The notes under the pieces: generated by a model
Seen by the model: the letters and a program-made list of their open reading frames with translations, nothing else
The model's database searches: none
Told to the model about the DNA's origin: nothing
Translations under genes and position numbers: made by a program
Shown: piece after piece, positions 15,908 through 23,769 of the stretch
Layout of the letters: each line of letters begins with the position of its first letter
Numbering within the stretch: position 1 is the first letter of the stretch
From: a virus
DNA: 31,889 nucleotides
Strand: one strand, 5' to 3'
IMG/VR virus record: IMGVR_UViG_3300037170_000172
Location: 1 to 31,889 of that record

Positions 15908-16388
15908 GTGAGGCGTTCACTTCGTCGGTGAGAATCTGTGCGATCTTGCTTTCGACGAGCTCTTCGGCGGGGCCCATGAAAGGGTGCGCCACAATGGGCC
16001 CGACGTGGCGCGTGAAGACGTCCTGCCCGTTCACCACGAAGTGCAGGACCTTGGCGGCGGAATGGCTTCGATAGTTCCCCTCCCGTCGGCCACCTCGGCG
16101 GTAGTCAACGCGGGCCGTGCCTCCAACGCCGAAGGCACTTCTCCCGTTTTCAACGAAGTTGAGGTACCAACGATCCCGAGACCACGTGATGACCCTCCGT
16201 CCAGTGGAGCCGCGGACCTCGATAACCCCGGACCATTGGGGGTTCGCCCGACCGCGAGCGGCGGAAAGGCCAAGCGCAGCCGCCTTGTCCAGTCCTCGCT
16301 CGATGGCTCGATCCAACGGAGAACCAGCGCCAACGAACTCGAGCAGCACATCCTTTGCGCCGAGAACGACCGCGTGGACATCAAACAC
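15900..16388 (-). CDS. HK97 gp10-like head-tail completion protein
   Basis: This 162-aa protein starts GTG at 16388 and overlaps the neighbours on both sides. The arrangement is an N-terminal helix (DRAIERGLDKAAALGLSAARGRAN), then a beta region (GVIEVRGSTGRRVITWSRDRWYLNFVENG), then YRRGGRREGNYRSHSAAKVLHFVVNG and VGPIVAHPFMGPAEELVESKIAQILTDEV. The order of helix, 'G' loop, strands, and a final A.PFM.PA.e........i helix is the signature of HK97 gp10-like proteins. It completes the neck between connector and tail. Confidence 0.75.
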   Translation of the reverse strand: MFDVHAVVLGAKDVLLEFVGAGSPLDRAIERGLDKAAALGLSAARGRANPQWSGVIEVRGSTGRRVITWSRDRWYLNFVENGRSAFGVGGTARVDYRRGGRREGNYRSHSAAKVLHFVVNGQDVFTRHVGPIVAHPFMGPAEELVESKIAQILTDEVNASRV

Positions 16389-16845
16389 CGGTCTCCCCAG
16401 TCTTCCGAACGGTGAACCAGTACCCGAAGTTCTCGGCCAAATACCGCGCGATTTCTTTGTGCCAGTCGCCGCTTGGTGACGTTCCGGGCCCCGTGATGAG
16501 GAACGTGATCTCGGCCGGAGTCGCGCCAGGCGTCGGGTCCAGGATCGTCGGGTCGAAGCCGCCGCCAGCGAAGACCGGGGTCAGGGGCCCGATGCGGAGG
16601 TCCCTGTCCTCATAGAGGCCGCCGGAGGCGAGGATCTGGCGCTGCGTCACCTGCCGCACCTTGGGGTTGCCGCCCCCCTCGAGGATGGGGGTGTCGACGT
16701 AGGTCTTGCCGCCGCCGACCATCGGAATCGCGGAGGTCCAGGAGGTGACGCGTACCGTAACCGTGAACGGCCGAAGGCCAGCATCCGAGACGAGCCCGCG
16801 CCACTTGGAGAGCAGCGGCCTGTAGAGGGCCACGAGGTTACTCAC
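16381..16845 (-). CDS. head-tail connector/neck protein, unknown family
   Basis: This 154-aa protein starts GTG at 16845 inside a GTGA overlap with the preceding stop. I prefer this start to a 120-nt longer frame with Arg-rich, out-of-frame-like composition. The sequence contains LVALYRPLLSKWRGLVSDAGLRPFTVTVRV, VGGGKTYVDTPILEGGG, and a C-terminal amphipathic DWHKEIARYLAENFGYWFTVRK. It belongs to the connector block between capsid and tail. No catalytic motif is recognised and no named family is assigned. Confidence 0.55.
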   Translation of the reverse strand: MSNLVALYRPLLSKWRGLVSDAGLRPFTVTVRVTSWTSAIPMVGGGKTYVDTPILEGGGNPKVRQVTQRQILASGGLYEDRDLRIGPLTPVFAGGGFDPTILDPTPGATPAEITFLITGPGTSPSGDWHKEIARYLAENFGYWFTVRKTGETGV

Positions 16846-17246
16846 CCGAGCCCCGCGAGTGTGGAACGTTGGCCCTTCGCCCAGCCGAAGCCGCCGCTGC
16901 CCCCTCGCCCGTAGACGTCCCCCGCGAGGGGCACCCCGAAGAGCGAGGAGAGGCGCGAGCACCACATGCGGCCATGGTCGCAGAGCTCCTGTTTCTGCTT
17001 GCCCTCAAACAACTCGACGTCTACGCCCGAAAGGGCGTGGACGCCGGCCGATGGGACCGCTGTCCCCATCAACGCGGCGTCAATTTCCGCGAGGTTGCCA
17101 AGGATCGTAACCGTAATGCCGCTGGCATCCGGATCGTTGCCTACCACCTGCATAGTCCCCTCGAGTCGCGGATCCAGAAAGAGCCATACGCTAGGATATC
17201 CGAGGTAGCTGCGAATCTGAGCGAGCTGCGCGGTGGTGAAGGCCAT
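16842..17246 (-). CDS. head closure/connector protein, unknown family
   Basis: This 134-aa protein has ATG 17246, sharing one base with the stop of the preceding gene. The N-terminus (MAFTTAQLAQIRSYLGYPSVWLFLDPRLEGTMQ) shows a short helix followed by hydrophobic strands. The C-terminus is Gly-rich (AGDVYGRGGSGGFGWAKGQ). The segment LCDHGRMWCSRLSSLFGVPLAGDVYG has two Cys eight residues apart. It occupies the position of head-completion proteins between the capsid block and the gp10-like protein. Confidence 0.5.
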   Translation of the reverse strand: MAFTTAQLAQIRSYLGYPSVWLFLDPRLEGTMQVVGNDPDASGITVTILGNLAEIDAALMGTAVPSAGVHALSGVDVELFEGKQKQELCDHGRMWCSRLSSLFGVPLAGDVYGRGGSGGFGWAKGQRSTLAGLG

Positions 17247-17812
17247 CAGGGAGCGCCAACCTGCAACGCCTGATGCACGAAGGCTAATGCTACGTGTGCG
17301 TTTATCGCCGTCTGAAGCGCGTTCAGAAGCGTGTCGCTCGTGCCCTGGTCCACCGCCGCCGCCGCCGATACGGTGTTCACTGTGTCGGCTATTGGGTGGC
17401 TTCCGCTACCCGTCGCCCCAGTCGAGGCACAATGTGCGTTCCAGCCGGTTTTGATGGCGTTCGCCATCGCTTCAACATCGGCGAGAACGACACACGGATA
17501 GGTCAGGCCGCTAGAGAGAGCGTTCGTTGCGTCGGCCGCAACGTGTGCCCCCTGCCCGCTCTTCGGGCCCCTATAGGTCTGGTCGCACGAGGAGGCAACA
17601 TGCGCAACGTAGGTCACGTAGAGGCTGTTCGCGAGGGTCACGGAGGTGGGCAGGCTCGAGGCTGCCGGCGTGGAGTTCGCGGCAGCAGGCACCGCGTCCG
17701 CGTGAAGGATCTTCCCAGCGTGCATCTTGAGCAGGTCCGCGCGGATCAGCTGCAAGGTGTAGACGGATTCTGCCGCTTTAAGCGTCAGGACGTCACGAAC
17801 AACGTTCGCCAT
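17246..17812 (-). CDS. capsid-proximal structural protein, unknown, His/Ala rich
   Basis: This 188-aa protein starts at an ATG three nt downstream of the major capsid stop. The composition is Ala-rich with regularly placed His (KMHAGKILHADA, YVTYVAHVASSCDQ, GAHVAADATNALSS, GWNAHCASTG, AINAHVALAFVHQAL). The motif (H/N)AH(V/C)A(A/S) recurs roughly every 25-30 residues, interspersed with helices such as VEAMANAIKTGWNAH. Such patterns occur in proteins next to phage capsid genes that may be head decoration or connector components. I do not recognise a named family. Confidence 0.55.
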   Translation of the reverse strand: MANVVRDVLTLKAAESVYTLQLIRADLLKMHAGKILHADAVPAAANSTPAASSLPTSVTLANSLYVTYVAHVASSCDQTYRGPKSGQGAHVAADATNALSSGLTYPCVVLADVEAMANAIKTGWNAHCASTGATGSGSHPIADTVNTVSAAAAVDQGTSDTLLNALQTAINAHVALAFVHQALQVGAP

Positions 17813-17815
17813 CTG

Positions 17816-18985
17816 TCAACCCGTTTGCGTGATGTTGATGCGCTTACCGAATGCATTCGGGCGCGTGATGGCTATCTGTGGATACGTCTTGAGCATGGCC
17901 TTGAAAGAATCACCCGTGATGGCGAGAAGTTGGAGCACCAACGAGAACGGGATCTCGTTGTACCCATCGAAGAGGGACGACGTAGCCATCGCCTCGTCGT
18001 CGGTGGGGAACATGTCGAGAGAGGCGACACCCTCGAGTGCCTCCATCTTCCAATATTTGGTGTTGATATAGTAGATGGTCCCGGCCGGGCACCACGGGTC
18101 CGCCACGAAGTAGGTGCCATCAAAATGCACGCGGCCAACCCCCGCATCGAGCTGAATCGTGGTAATGCCACCTCCAGCAGTCGGGCCCGAGTTAACCGGC
18201 ACGCCCACGACGCGGTTCGTCGTCGGTTCCGTGCTCATCATGTAGAACATCTGAGGGTCGAAGAGCGAGCGAAGCCAGTTGAATGTGTTCAGCCCAACGA
18301 TCGCAAGGTCCGGCTTCTCGCCGCACGCCAAGGCGATCTGCGCCTGGTCATACCGGATTGCGGACTGCGTGAGCGACTGCTTCGCAGTACCGTCCGTGTC
18401 CGCACCTGCGCCAGGGTTAGTACTCGCGTCGTACAGATACGGTGACCAGAAATCGTTCCCGCTCGTCGACGGGACGCCACCCGAAAGAGGAGGATTCCCA
18501 GAGCGCACGATCCCAGCGTAGGTGTTGCTCTGCGACCCGATCGCGGAGTCGAGGCCAGTCAACGCGTTACTTCCGATGCCCGCTCCGGTGAAGATGTCCG
18601 CGCCAAGCATCTTGGCGAGCACCTCCGTTGCGCTGACGTACTGCTCAGCCCAAAGTTGGATGTTAGACAGCGGGGAACGGCTGCGCTTCGCCACCGCAAT
18701 TGCACTACCAGACACGTGGTAGTTGGAGCGGTAGCGGGCCCACGGGATCGTTGCCGGAATCTGCGAGTCCGACCCGAAGTTGGCGACGTCCGCGCCTTCT
18801 GCGAAGGTCTCTGCGATCGCTCCGGAGGACGACGCCACCCACGCGATATTCGGGCCTTCGCCAGGGAAAAACGTGGGGGCCATCAGCGCCAGGGTGGGCG
18901 CGATACGGTTGATCTGTCGAACGACGTCGCCGCGGTAGTTCTGCGCGACGGTAATGAGACTCTGCGTCAGCAGTGTGTCTGCCAT
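17816..18985 (-). CDS. major capsid protein
   Basis: This 389-aa protein has an ATG preceded by GAAGG at suitable spacing. The sequence includes QNYRGDVVRQINRIAPTLALMAPTFFPGEGP at the N-terminus and WARYRSNYHVSGSAIAVAKRS in the first third. RVHFDGTYFVADPWCPAGTIYYINTKYWKMEALEGV lies in the C-terminal domain, where HK97-fold capsids often show a WC-P-G--Y-IN- strand region. It follows the scaffold-like gene and precedes the connector block. No prohead protease gene is visible, and the N-terminus lacks an obvious long delta-domain. Assembly may therefore rely on the separate scaffold. Confidence 0.8.
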   Translation of the reverse strand: MADTLLTQSLITVAQNYRGDVVRQINRIAPTLALMAPTFFPGEGPNIAWVASSSGAIAETFAEGADVANFGSDSQIPATIPWARYRSNYHVSGSAIAVAKRSRSPLSNIQLWAEQYVSATEVLAKMLGADIFTGAGIGSNALTGLDSAIGSQSNTYAGIVRSGNPPLSGGVPSTSGNDFWSPYLYDASTNPGAGADTDGTAKQSLTQSAIRYDQAQIALACGEKPDLAIVGLNTFNWLRSLFDPQMFYMMSTEPTTNRVVGVPVNSGPTAGGGITTIQLDAGVGRVHFDGTYFVADPWCPAGTIYYINTKYWKMEALEGVASLDMFPTDDEAMATSSLFDGYNEIPFSLVLQLLAITGDSFKAMLKTYPQIAITRPNAFGKRINITQTG

Positions 18986-19025
18986 GTTGGCCTTCGTGTG
19001 CTGACGCGGAGGTCAGCCGTTGGTG

Positions 19026-19667
19026 TCAGGGTTTGGAGTGTTGAAGCGCCTGGATGTCGCGGTAGGTCTTTTCCGCAAGCTCGATCTTGCTCATCTGCGA
19101 TACCGGCTTCTCGCCACCCTCGGGACCAGCGACCGGAGATCGCGTAGCCGGTCGGCTGCGCTGCGAAGCGGAGGGAGGCGGCAGAAAAACCTTTGCGTGC
19201 TCGGTCTTCGCCCACGCGGCGACGCCTTCCGCGAGCCCGTGCGGCACCTGCTCGTGACTGAAGGTGACGCTACCGTCCTCATGCGCGGTGACCACCTTGT
19301 TCACGTGGAAGAGATGATCCGTCGCCAGGTCCACCAGCTCCGGTTTCACGTGAGCCAAAAGGCTCTTCTTCAGCGCGTCGCGTGCGGCAGTATCGCGCGC
19401 CTTCTGGCGTCCTTCGGCAAGGTCCGTAAGCAGCTTGTTGTGCGAGGCCTGGAGAGCAGCGAAGCGCTTCTCGGGGTCCTTCTCGTCGGCTGCTGCCGCA
19501 GGCGCAGGAGCCGCAAGCTTGGAGAGGTGCGGAGCGAGGGCACCCTCGAGCGCCTTCGGGAGCGCGCGGCCGAGATGTGCGGCGATGGCCGCGTTCATTG
19601 CATCGGCTTGCGCCTGCGTGAACAGATCTGCGGCGGGAGCTGCGGGAACAATCGGATCGGGGGGCAT
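19026..19667 (-). CDS. putative scaffolding protein
   Basis: This 213-aa protein has an ATG with GAGGA about six nt upstream. It is highly helical and Ala/Lys/Glu/Asp rich. The coiled-coil segment is DEKDPEKRFAALQASHNKLLTDLAEGRQKARDTAARDALKKSLLAHVKPELVD, and the C-terminus is charged (MSKIELAEKTYRDIQALQHSKP). The proline/alanine-rich N-terminus (PPDPIVPAAPAADLF) is also typical of scaffolds. The location between portal and major capsid is the classic one for scaffolds. The shape is similar to 'minor structural GP20' proteins. No serine-protease motif is seen. Confidence 0.65.
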   Translation of the reverse strand: MPPDPIVPAAPAADLFTQAQADAMNAAIAAHLGRALPKALEGALAPHLSKLAAPAPAAAADEKDPEKRFAALQASHNKLLTDLAEGRQKARDTAARDALKKSLLAHVKPELVDLATDHLFHVNKVVTAHEDGSVTFSHEQVPHGLAEGVAAWAKTEHAKVFLPPPSASQRSRPATRSPVAGPEGGEKPVSQMSKIELAEKTYRDIQALQHSKP

Positions 19668-19715
19668 GGGCGTCCTCTCGTCCGCCTGCCTAGCGGACGT
19701 GATGTGCAGCAGCGG

Positions 19716-21221
19716 TCAGGCTGCCGTGGGTTGGGTTTTCTGGTCAGCGCCGGGTTGAGCCGGCGAAGTCTGGGGTGGGGAACCTGGCGGAGGCGCTACG
19801 ACTGGCGCGGGCTTGGGCTTCTTCGAAGCCTCGAGCAGCTCTTCGCGGATCTTGTCCTTCGTCTGCTGCGACACGTCTGGCAGCAGCAGCTCCGCGACTT
19901 TGTACTCGAGCTCTGCGTTCAGTGTCGGACTGTCAATTCGGAGGTCGTGCGCGACCTTGCAGTTGTGCACCTCGCCCGTGCGGTTGTCGAGGTTGAACTG
20001 ACTCATGCCCTCGACGCTAAACTTGAGCCTCACGTCGCCGCGAGCGTCGCTCACCAATTCGAAAGTATCCTCCGCGGCACCCTTCACGACGTCGGCGTAG
20101 GCCACTAGGCACACTTCGGTCGCCGCCATGTCCGCCGCCTTGGAGTCGCCGCTACGGTCAAGAGCTGCCGCGGAGGTGTTCATGGCCGCGGCCATCTGTT
20201 GGCAGACGCGGTAGATTTCGGTGCGCTGCTGGTCGATTTCCTTTTGTAGGACCTCGAACGAGTCGGAGGGGGGCGAGACCCAATCAAATTTCTCGTCCTT
20301 CCCGATCGTGGTGACCAGCCCCGGTCCCGTTTTGGGTGCCGTCCCATCCTCGGAGTTGAAAACTCCAAGGGGGTAGCAGGTTCGCCGGATCGCCCACGAA
20401 AGCGCTGCCGACAGCCGGAAGTGCTCGATCTGGGCATCGCTTGCTCGGTCCAGGAGCCACAGTCCCTCGGGCAGCCGCATCTCGACCAGCGGCACACGGA
20501 GGAATCCGTGAGGGCGGCGCCCTTGGCTCGGGATGACGTCGTGCTCCTGAAGCCTGCGGCGCTTGGCGTCGTAGGTGATTTCGAACGTCTCGACGTCCGT
20601 CGTGTCGTAGAGCTTCCACGTCTCCGTCGTGAGGACGCGTTTCTCGCGCGGGTTGTCGCGTCGCACCTTCTTGGTGTGCGTAATGGCCCACTGCCGCACG
20701 CCGGCCTCGTCGACCTCCCAGTCTAGGACGTCGTCGGGCTCCACGGGCAGGATGCGGGCTCGGCCGAGGTTGCGCGTCTCCCACTCGAGCCGGTTGGCCG
20801 GGGGCTTCTCTCCGTCGTCGGGAAGCTCGGCCACCCACCACGCCGAGCGCTTCACCAAAGCTGTCAGGAAGCGCGCCTTGAGGAACCCGGCTAGGTCGGT
20901 GCCTGTGGTGTCCACGTCCTCGCGAAACGACGCATAGAACGCGTCCGGTGCTTCTGTTTCGCCGTCGGTCCCCGAGCGAATCGAGAAGGGCGCACCGAAG
21001 AGCTCCGCGCCGAAGAAATCGCAGATCGGCCCGACGTAGGACCGATAGCCGGCCGTCTTCAACCGCATCGCGTAGACGTCGGAGGCCTCGAGCGGGTTCT
21101 GCTCGAGGAACTCTCTCACTCGCCCGCGAAACGTCTGGCCTCCACGATAGAGTGCATCGTAACGCGCGAAGAGCTCGGGAGTGCACTCCGGGTGCCGTTG
21201 GTTGAGGGTGCCGTATTCCAC
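19716..21221 (-). CDS. portal protein
   Basis: This 501-aa protein takes GTG 21221 as the first usable start. The frame is open further upstream to a TAG at 21291-21293 but has no canonical start there. It has a portal-like N-terminus (LFARYDALYRGGQTFRGRVREFLEQNPLEASDVYAMRLKTAGYRSYVGPICDFFGAELFG), a DVLDWEVD core, then WLLDRASDAQIEHFRLSAALSWAIRRTCYP. The wing/stem helices include QRTEIYRVCQQMAAAMN and ADVVKGAAEDTFELVSDARGD. The C-terminus is Pro/Gln rich. It sits between large terminase and scaffold. The dodecameric ring is the DNA entry channel. Confidence 0.8.
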   Translation of the reverse strand: MEYGTLNQRHPECTPELFARYDALYRGGQTFRGRVREFLEQNPLEASDVYAMRLKTAGYRSYVGPICDFFGAELFGAPFSIRSGTDGETEAPDAFYASFREDVDTTGTDLAGFLKARFLTALVKRSAWWVAELPDDGEKPPANRLEWETRNLGRARILPVEPDDVLDWEVDEAGVRQWAITHTKKVRRDNPREKRVLTTETWKLYDTTDVETFEITYDAKRRRLQEHDVIPSQGRRPHGFLRVPLVEMRLPEGLWLLDRASDAQIEHFRLSAALSWAIRRTCYPLGVFNSEDGTAPKTGPGLVTTIGKDEKFDWVSPPSDSFEVLQKEIDQQRTEIYRVCQQMAAAMNTSAAALDRSGDSKAADMAATEVCLVAYADVVKGAAEDTFELVSDARGDVRLKFSVEGMSQFNLDNRTGEVHNCKVAHDLRIDSPTLNAELEYKVAELLLPDVSQQTKDKIREELLEASKKPKPAPVVAPPPGSPPQTSPAQPGADQKTQPTAA

Positions 21222-21347
21222 GCGGTAGAGGGGAGGAGGAACCGAAGCAGAAGCGTGGCGCCAGGGGTGGGGGACGCCCTTCGTTTCCTCCTACTACCTA
21301 CGCCGATGCCTCGTGGGGCTAGACGGGGTCAACTGGGGGATAAACTT
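21222..21347. other. intergenic segment terminase-portal, with orphan SD
   Basis: This is a 126-nt gap. On the minus strand it contains TAGGAGGA at 21286-21293, a near-perfect ribosome-binding sequence, but no ATG, GTG or TTG follows at a suitable distance. The frame of the portal gene is open from the TAG inside this SD to the GTG at 21221. No hairpin or promoter is evident to me. Confidence 0.5.
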
Positions 21348-22742
21348 TCAGACCATCCCAGGCATGCGGAAATTACCGCGTGGAACCGGCTTCTTTTTAT
21401 CATCGTTGAGACCTGCCAAATGCGTCGCGCCGTGCACAAGGGCGTCAATTCGGTCGTCCTGGCGTGGCTTCTTCGGGCCCAATGGATTCCACTTTCGCAT
21501 CTGCGCCTCGAGCTCGGGCAACCGCGGAACGTGATGCAGCCGCCCCTCCACGTACAGCGTGCGCACTGGCAAGGCGCGCAAGGTCTTCCCGTTCATCGCA
21601 CAGACTCCAACGATGGGCGGGAGAGCACCGAGTCCCTGCTGCCCGTTCGCTGCGCGGTCGCGATAGTAGCTCGCGGTAAGGTTCGCCTTGACCTGCGCTA
21701 GACCGCGGTTCGTCTCGGCGACGAAGCAGTCAGCCTGCCACCCCGCTGCCAGCGATATCGCGCGGTCCCCCCAAATCTCCGGGTCAACGCAGCCTGACTG
21801 ATCCTCGAGCACGTAGACATGTCCCGCGTTGTCGCGCGCCATTACCAGGATGCCGGCCTCGTCGCTCGTGGGGCGAGCCCCTTCGGATGGGTCGACCACG
21901 ACGACCACCTCTTCGAAGGTGCTTCGGTCGACAAGTCCAACGCGAATCGGTGGCGCGTCAAACTTCAGCCCGTGGAACGGGGAGCGATCGTCTTTGTTGA
22001 GCCGACCTCCCGCCCAGTCTGGTATAAGCTCGTCCATCCCCTCTAGCGCCACCTTCTTGTCGAGCATGGCCAGCGTGAGGTTTTCTAGGTTGTCCTCCGC
22101 CGTGCTGTGCGTGCGGACAGTTGCGATCTTGGTATCCTCCATTAGCCACACGAGGATGTCCAAGTCCTCGTCTGGGTTGTAGGTCACGACCATGCGGCCG
22201 TCGCCCTCGCGAAGTCCAAGGTATGCCTGCATGAAGGTCAGCCGTGCGCGCGTCCTGGACCAGATGCTCAGGTCGTCGCACCAGCAAGTCTGAATCCCTT
22301 TCCCGCGGACCCTGCTCCCCGCCTCGGAACCGAACGCCAGGCCCAGCACCCCGTTAGGCCACGTGAGCAATCCGCCGTCCCCAATTGACGGTTCCCACTT
22401 CGGAACGAAGCCAGGCCGAGCCGTCGCGAGGATTCCGCTCGGCCCCTCGACCATGACGACGCGCACGTCCCCCGCTGTGCCGGCGATGAGCACAATGGGG
22501 CCCTTGCCCTCCTCTGCGCGGTCGTTGATCCACTTCGCAGCGGGGTGAGTCTTCCCGCCGCCACGCCCGCCGCCGAGCTGCCAAACCTCCCACCAGCCAA
22601 GGGGGACGCGCTGGTCCTCGCGTTCCCAAACCTCGTGGTACGCCTCTCGTTTGGCAAGCGCCGCAATCTGCCGAGCGGTCAGGCCGTCGAAGAGCGATTC
22701 AAATCCTTCCGCCTCGAGCCGCAAGGCCCTCGAGAGATGCAC
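21348..22742 (-). CDS. terL: terminase large subunit
   Basis: This 464-aa protein starts GTG immediately after the small-subunit stop. ATPase domain: Walker A GGGRGGGKT at residues 57-65; Walker B region TCWCDDLS at 152-158 (hydrophobic residues few, D156-D157 where DE is usual); and a YNP coupling segment (VVTYNPDED). Nuclease domain: VVVVDPSEG, FVAETN and QDDRIDALVHG, giving the three acidic clusters of an RNase H-like fold. The short N-terminus preceding Walker A and overall length fit HK97/lambda-type to SPP1-type terminases. It drives DNA into the procapsid and cuts it. Confidence 0.85.
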   Translation of the reverse strand: MHLSRALRLEAEGFESLFDGLTARQIAALAKREAYHEVWEREDQRVPLGWWEVWQLGGGRGGGKTHPAAKWINDRAEEGKGPIVLIAGTAGDVRVVMVEGPSGILATARPGFVPKWEPSIGDGGLLTWPNGVLGLAFGSEAGSRVRGKGIQTCWCDDLSIWSRTRARLTFMQAYLGLREGDGRMVVTYNPDEDLDILVWLMEDTKIATVRTHSTAEDNLENLTLAMLDKKVALEGMDELIPDWAGGRLNKDDRSPFHGLKFDAPPIRVGLVDRSTFEEVVVVVDPSEGARPTSDEAGILVMARDNAGHVYVLEDQSGCVDPEIWGDRAISLAAGWQADCFVAETNRGLAQVKANLTASYYRDRAANGQQGLGALPPIVGVCAMNGKTLRALPVRTLYVEGRLHHVPRLPELEAQMRKWNPLGPKKPRQDDRIDALVHGATHLAGLNDDKKKPVPRGNFRMPGMV

Positions 22743-23345
22743 CTATCCCTCGCCACGCGCGAGTGCGGCTTTGGCCTCGACGTCCCACGCCGCCCTGGTC
22801 TCCGGCGACAGCGCCGACCGGCAGCGCGAGCAGATGCCCGTGTCGAGGTCGGCTCGCTTCAGCCGTAGAATGCCCCTGCGCAGCTCCGTGACCACCTCAG
22901 CCGCCCTTGGTCGCGTGCGTGCTTCAATCTCGTCCTCAGTGGGAATACGAGGCGGCGCGAGCTGTCGGATACGCCGCACGAGCTCGATGGCGGTGCGCGT
23001 CGCGCTAAGTTGATGCGGGATGCGGTTGTCCTGCGCCGCCGACAGCGCGGCGGACTGCGCCAGCTTGAGCATGCCGCGCAGGCACGCCATGTCGTCGATT
23101 CCAGCGACATTTGGATCGATGGGGTCATCGTCGGCGTCCTGCTTCGCGGCAACGCCCGCAACCGGATTCGGAAGCTGGGAAGGCAGGGGAGCGGAAGGCG
23201 CGGCAGGTGAGGCGCCCTTGAGAGCGTGGCGTACTGCCCCTTCTGAGCAGCCGAGTCTCTTTGCCACGTCGCGAAACGAAAGACCTTGGCGCCTAAGTTC
23301 CGAAGCGGCGGCTTTTTCGGTGGCTCCTACCTTGGTATGGGACAT
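22743..23345 (-). CDS. terS: terminase small subunit
   Basis: ATG 23345 gives 200 aa; a GTG at 23375 would add ten residues. The N-terminal helix-turn-helix (SELRRQGLSFRDVAKRLGCSEGAVRHALKG, about residues 15-44) would bind the packaging site. A Pro/Ala-rich linker follows. The central helical oligomerisation region is MACLRGMLKLAQSAALSAAQDNRIPHQLSATRTAIELVRRIRQL. A C-terminal CSRC pair may bind zinc. The gene abuts the large subunit with no gap. Small-subunit identity rests on HTH plus position, since these proteins diverge greatly. Confidence 0.75.
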   Translation of the reverse strand: MSHTKVGATEKAAASELRRQGLSFRDVAKRLGCSEGAVRHALKGASPAAPSAPLPSQLPNPVAGVAAKQDADDDPIDPNVAGIDDMACLRGMLKLAQSAALSAAQDNRIPHQLSATRTAIELVRRIRQLAPPRIPTEDEIEARTRPRAAEVVTELRRGILRLKRADLDTGICSRCRSALSPETRAAWDVEAKAALARGEG

Positions 23346-23375
23346 AAAGACCGCGTACTTGACGCGCCGAGTCAC

Positions 23376-23460
23376 TTACGCAGTGCGTATTTGAGTTGGT
23401 ACGCGGTGAGAGGTCGCTAACTGCCCCGGGGCATTACAGCAAAACCGGATCTTGATCCTA
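23376..23460. promoter_or_regulatory. palindrome cluster upstream of terminase (candidate packaging or control site)
   Basis: The 85-nt intergenic contains TACGCA-G-TGCGTA at 23377-23389, a perfect 12-bp palindrome TGCCCCGGGGCA at 23422-23433 and GGATC-TT-GATCC at 23447-23458. Terminase recognition sites commonly lie near terS. I cannot tell cos/pac from an operator. Confidence 0.35.
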
Positions 23461-23769
23461 TCAGTATGTAATTCCGCTATCACTGCACGATTTGCCCCAG
23501 ATGGTGTTCTCTACCCGCGTGATGCGTCGTTCGTGGCGCTTGGTGGCCTCCTGCAGCTCCTCGAGCTCGTCGTCCTTGCCTCGCAGCGTTGGGAACAGCC
23601 CGTACAGCTCAGGGGCCGCTAGGCGCAGCTCTCGGCCTAGCCGCACCCACCGCAGGGGCCTGCCACGCTGGGTTGCGAGGGCGTCGAGGCGCGCTCGTAG
23701 GCGCTCGAGGTGCGTGCCATCGTAGGCCAGCAGTTTGGCCATCTGCCGCAGGCTCAGGAGGCGGCTCAT
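23461..23769 (-). CDS. small DNA-binding-like protein with coiled coil
   Basis: This 102-aa protein has an ATG in an ATGA overlap with the preceding gene, so the two are coupled. The N-terminal 55 residues (MSRLLSLRQMAKLLAYDGTHLERLRARLDALATQRGRPLRWVRLGRELRLAAPELYG) read like a winged-helix module similar to excisionase/MerR-like N-terminal domains. That is followed by a charged coiled coil (DDELEELQEATKRHERRITRVENTIWG). It may be a sequence-specific regulator or packaging accessory. The identity is not certain. Confidence 0.5.
   Translation of the reverse strand: MSRLLSLRQMAKLLAYDGTHLERLRARLDALATQRGRPLRWVRLGRELRLAAPELYGLFPTLRGKDDELEELQEATKRHERRITRVENTIWGKSCSDSGITY

Noticed and set aside
17294-20108. 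Plus-strand frames opposite capsid, scaffold and portal genes
   Set aside because: No recognisable motifs, no ribosome-binding sequences, and Arg-rich composition expected of antisense frames.
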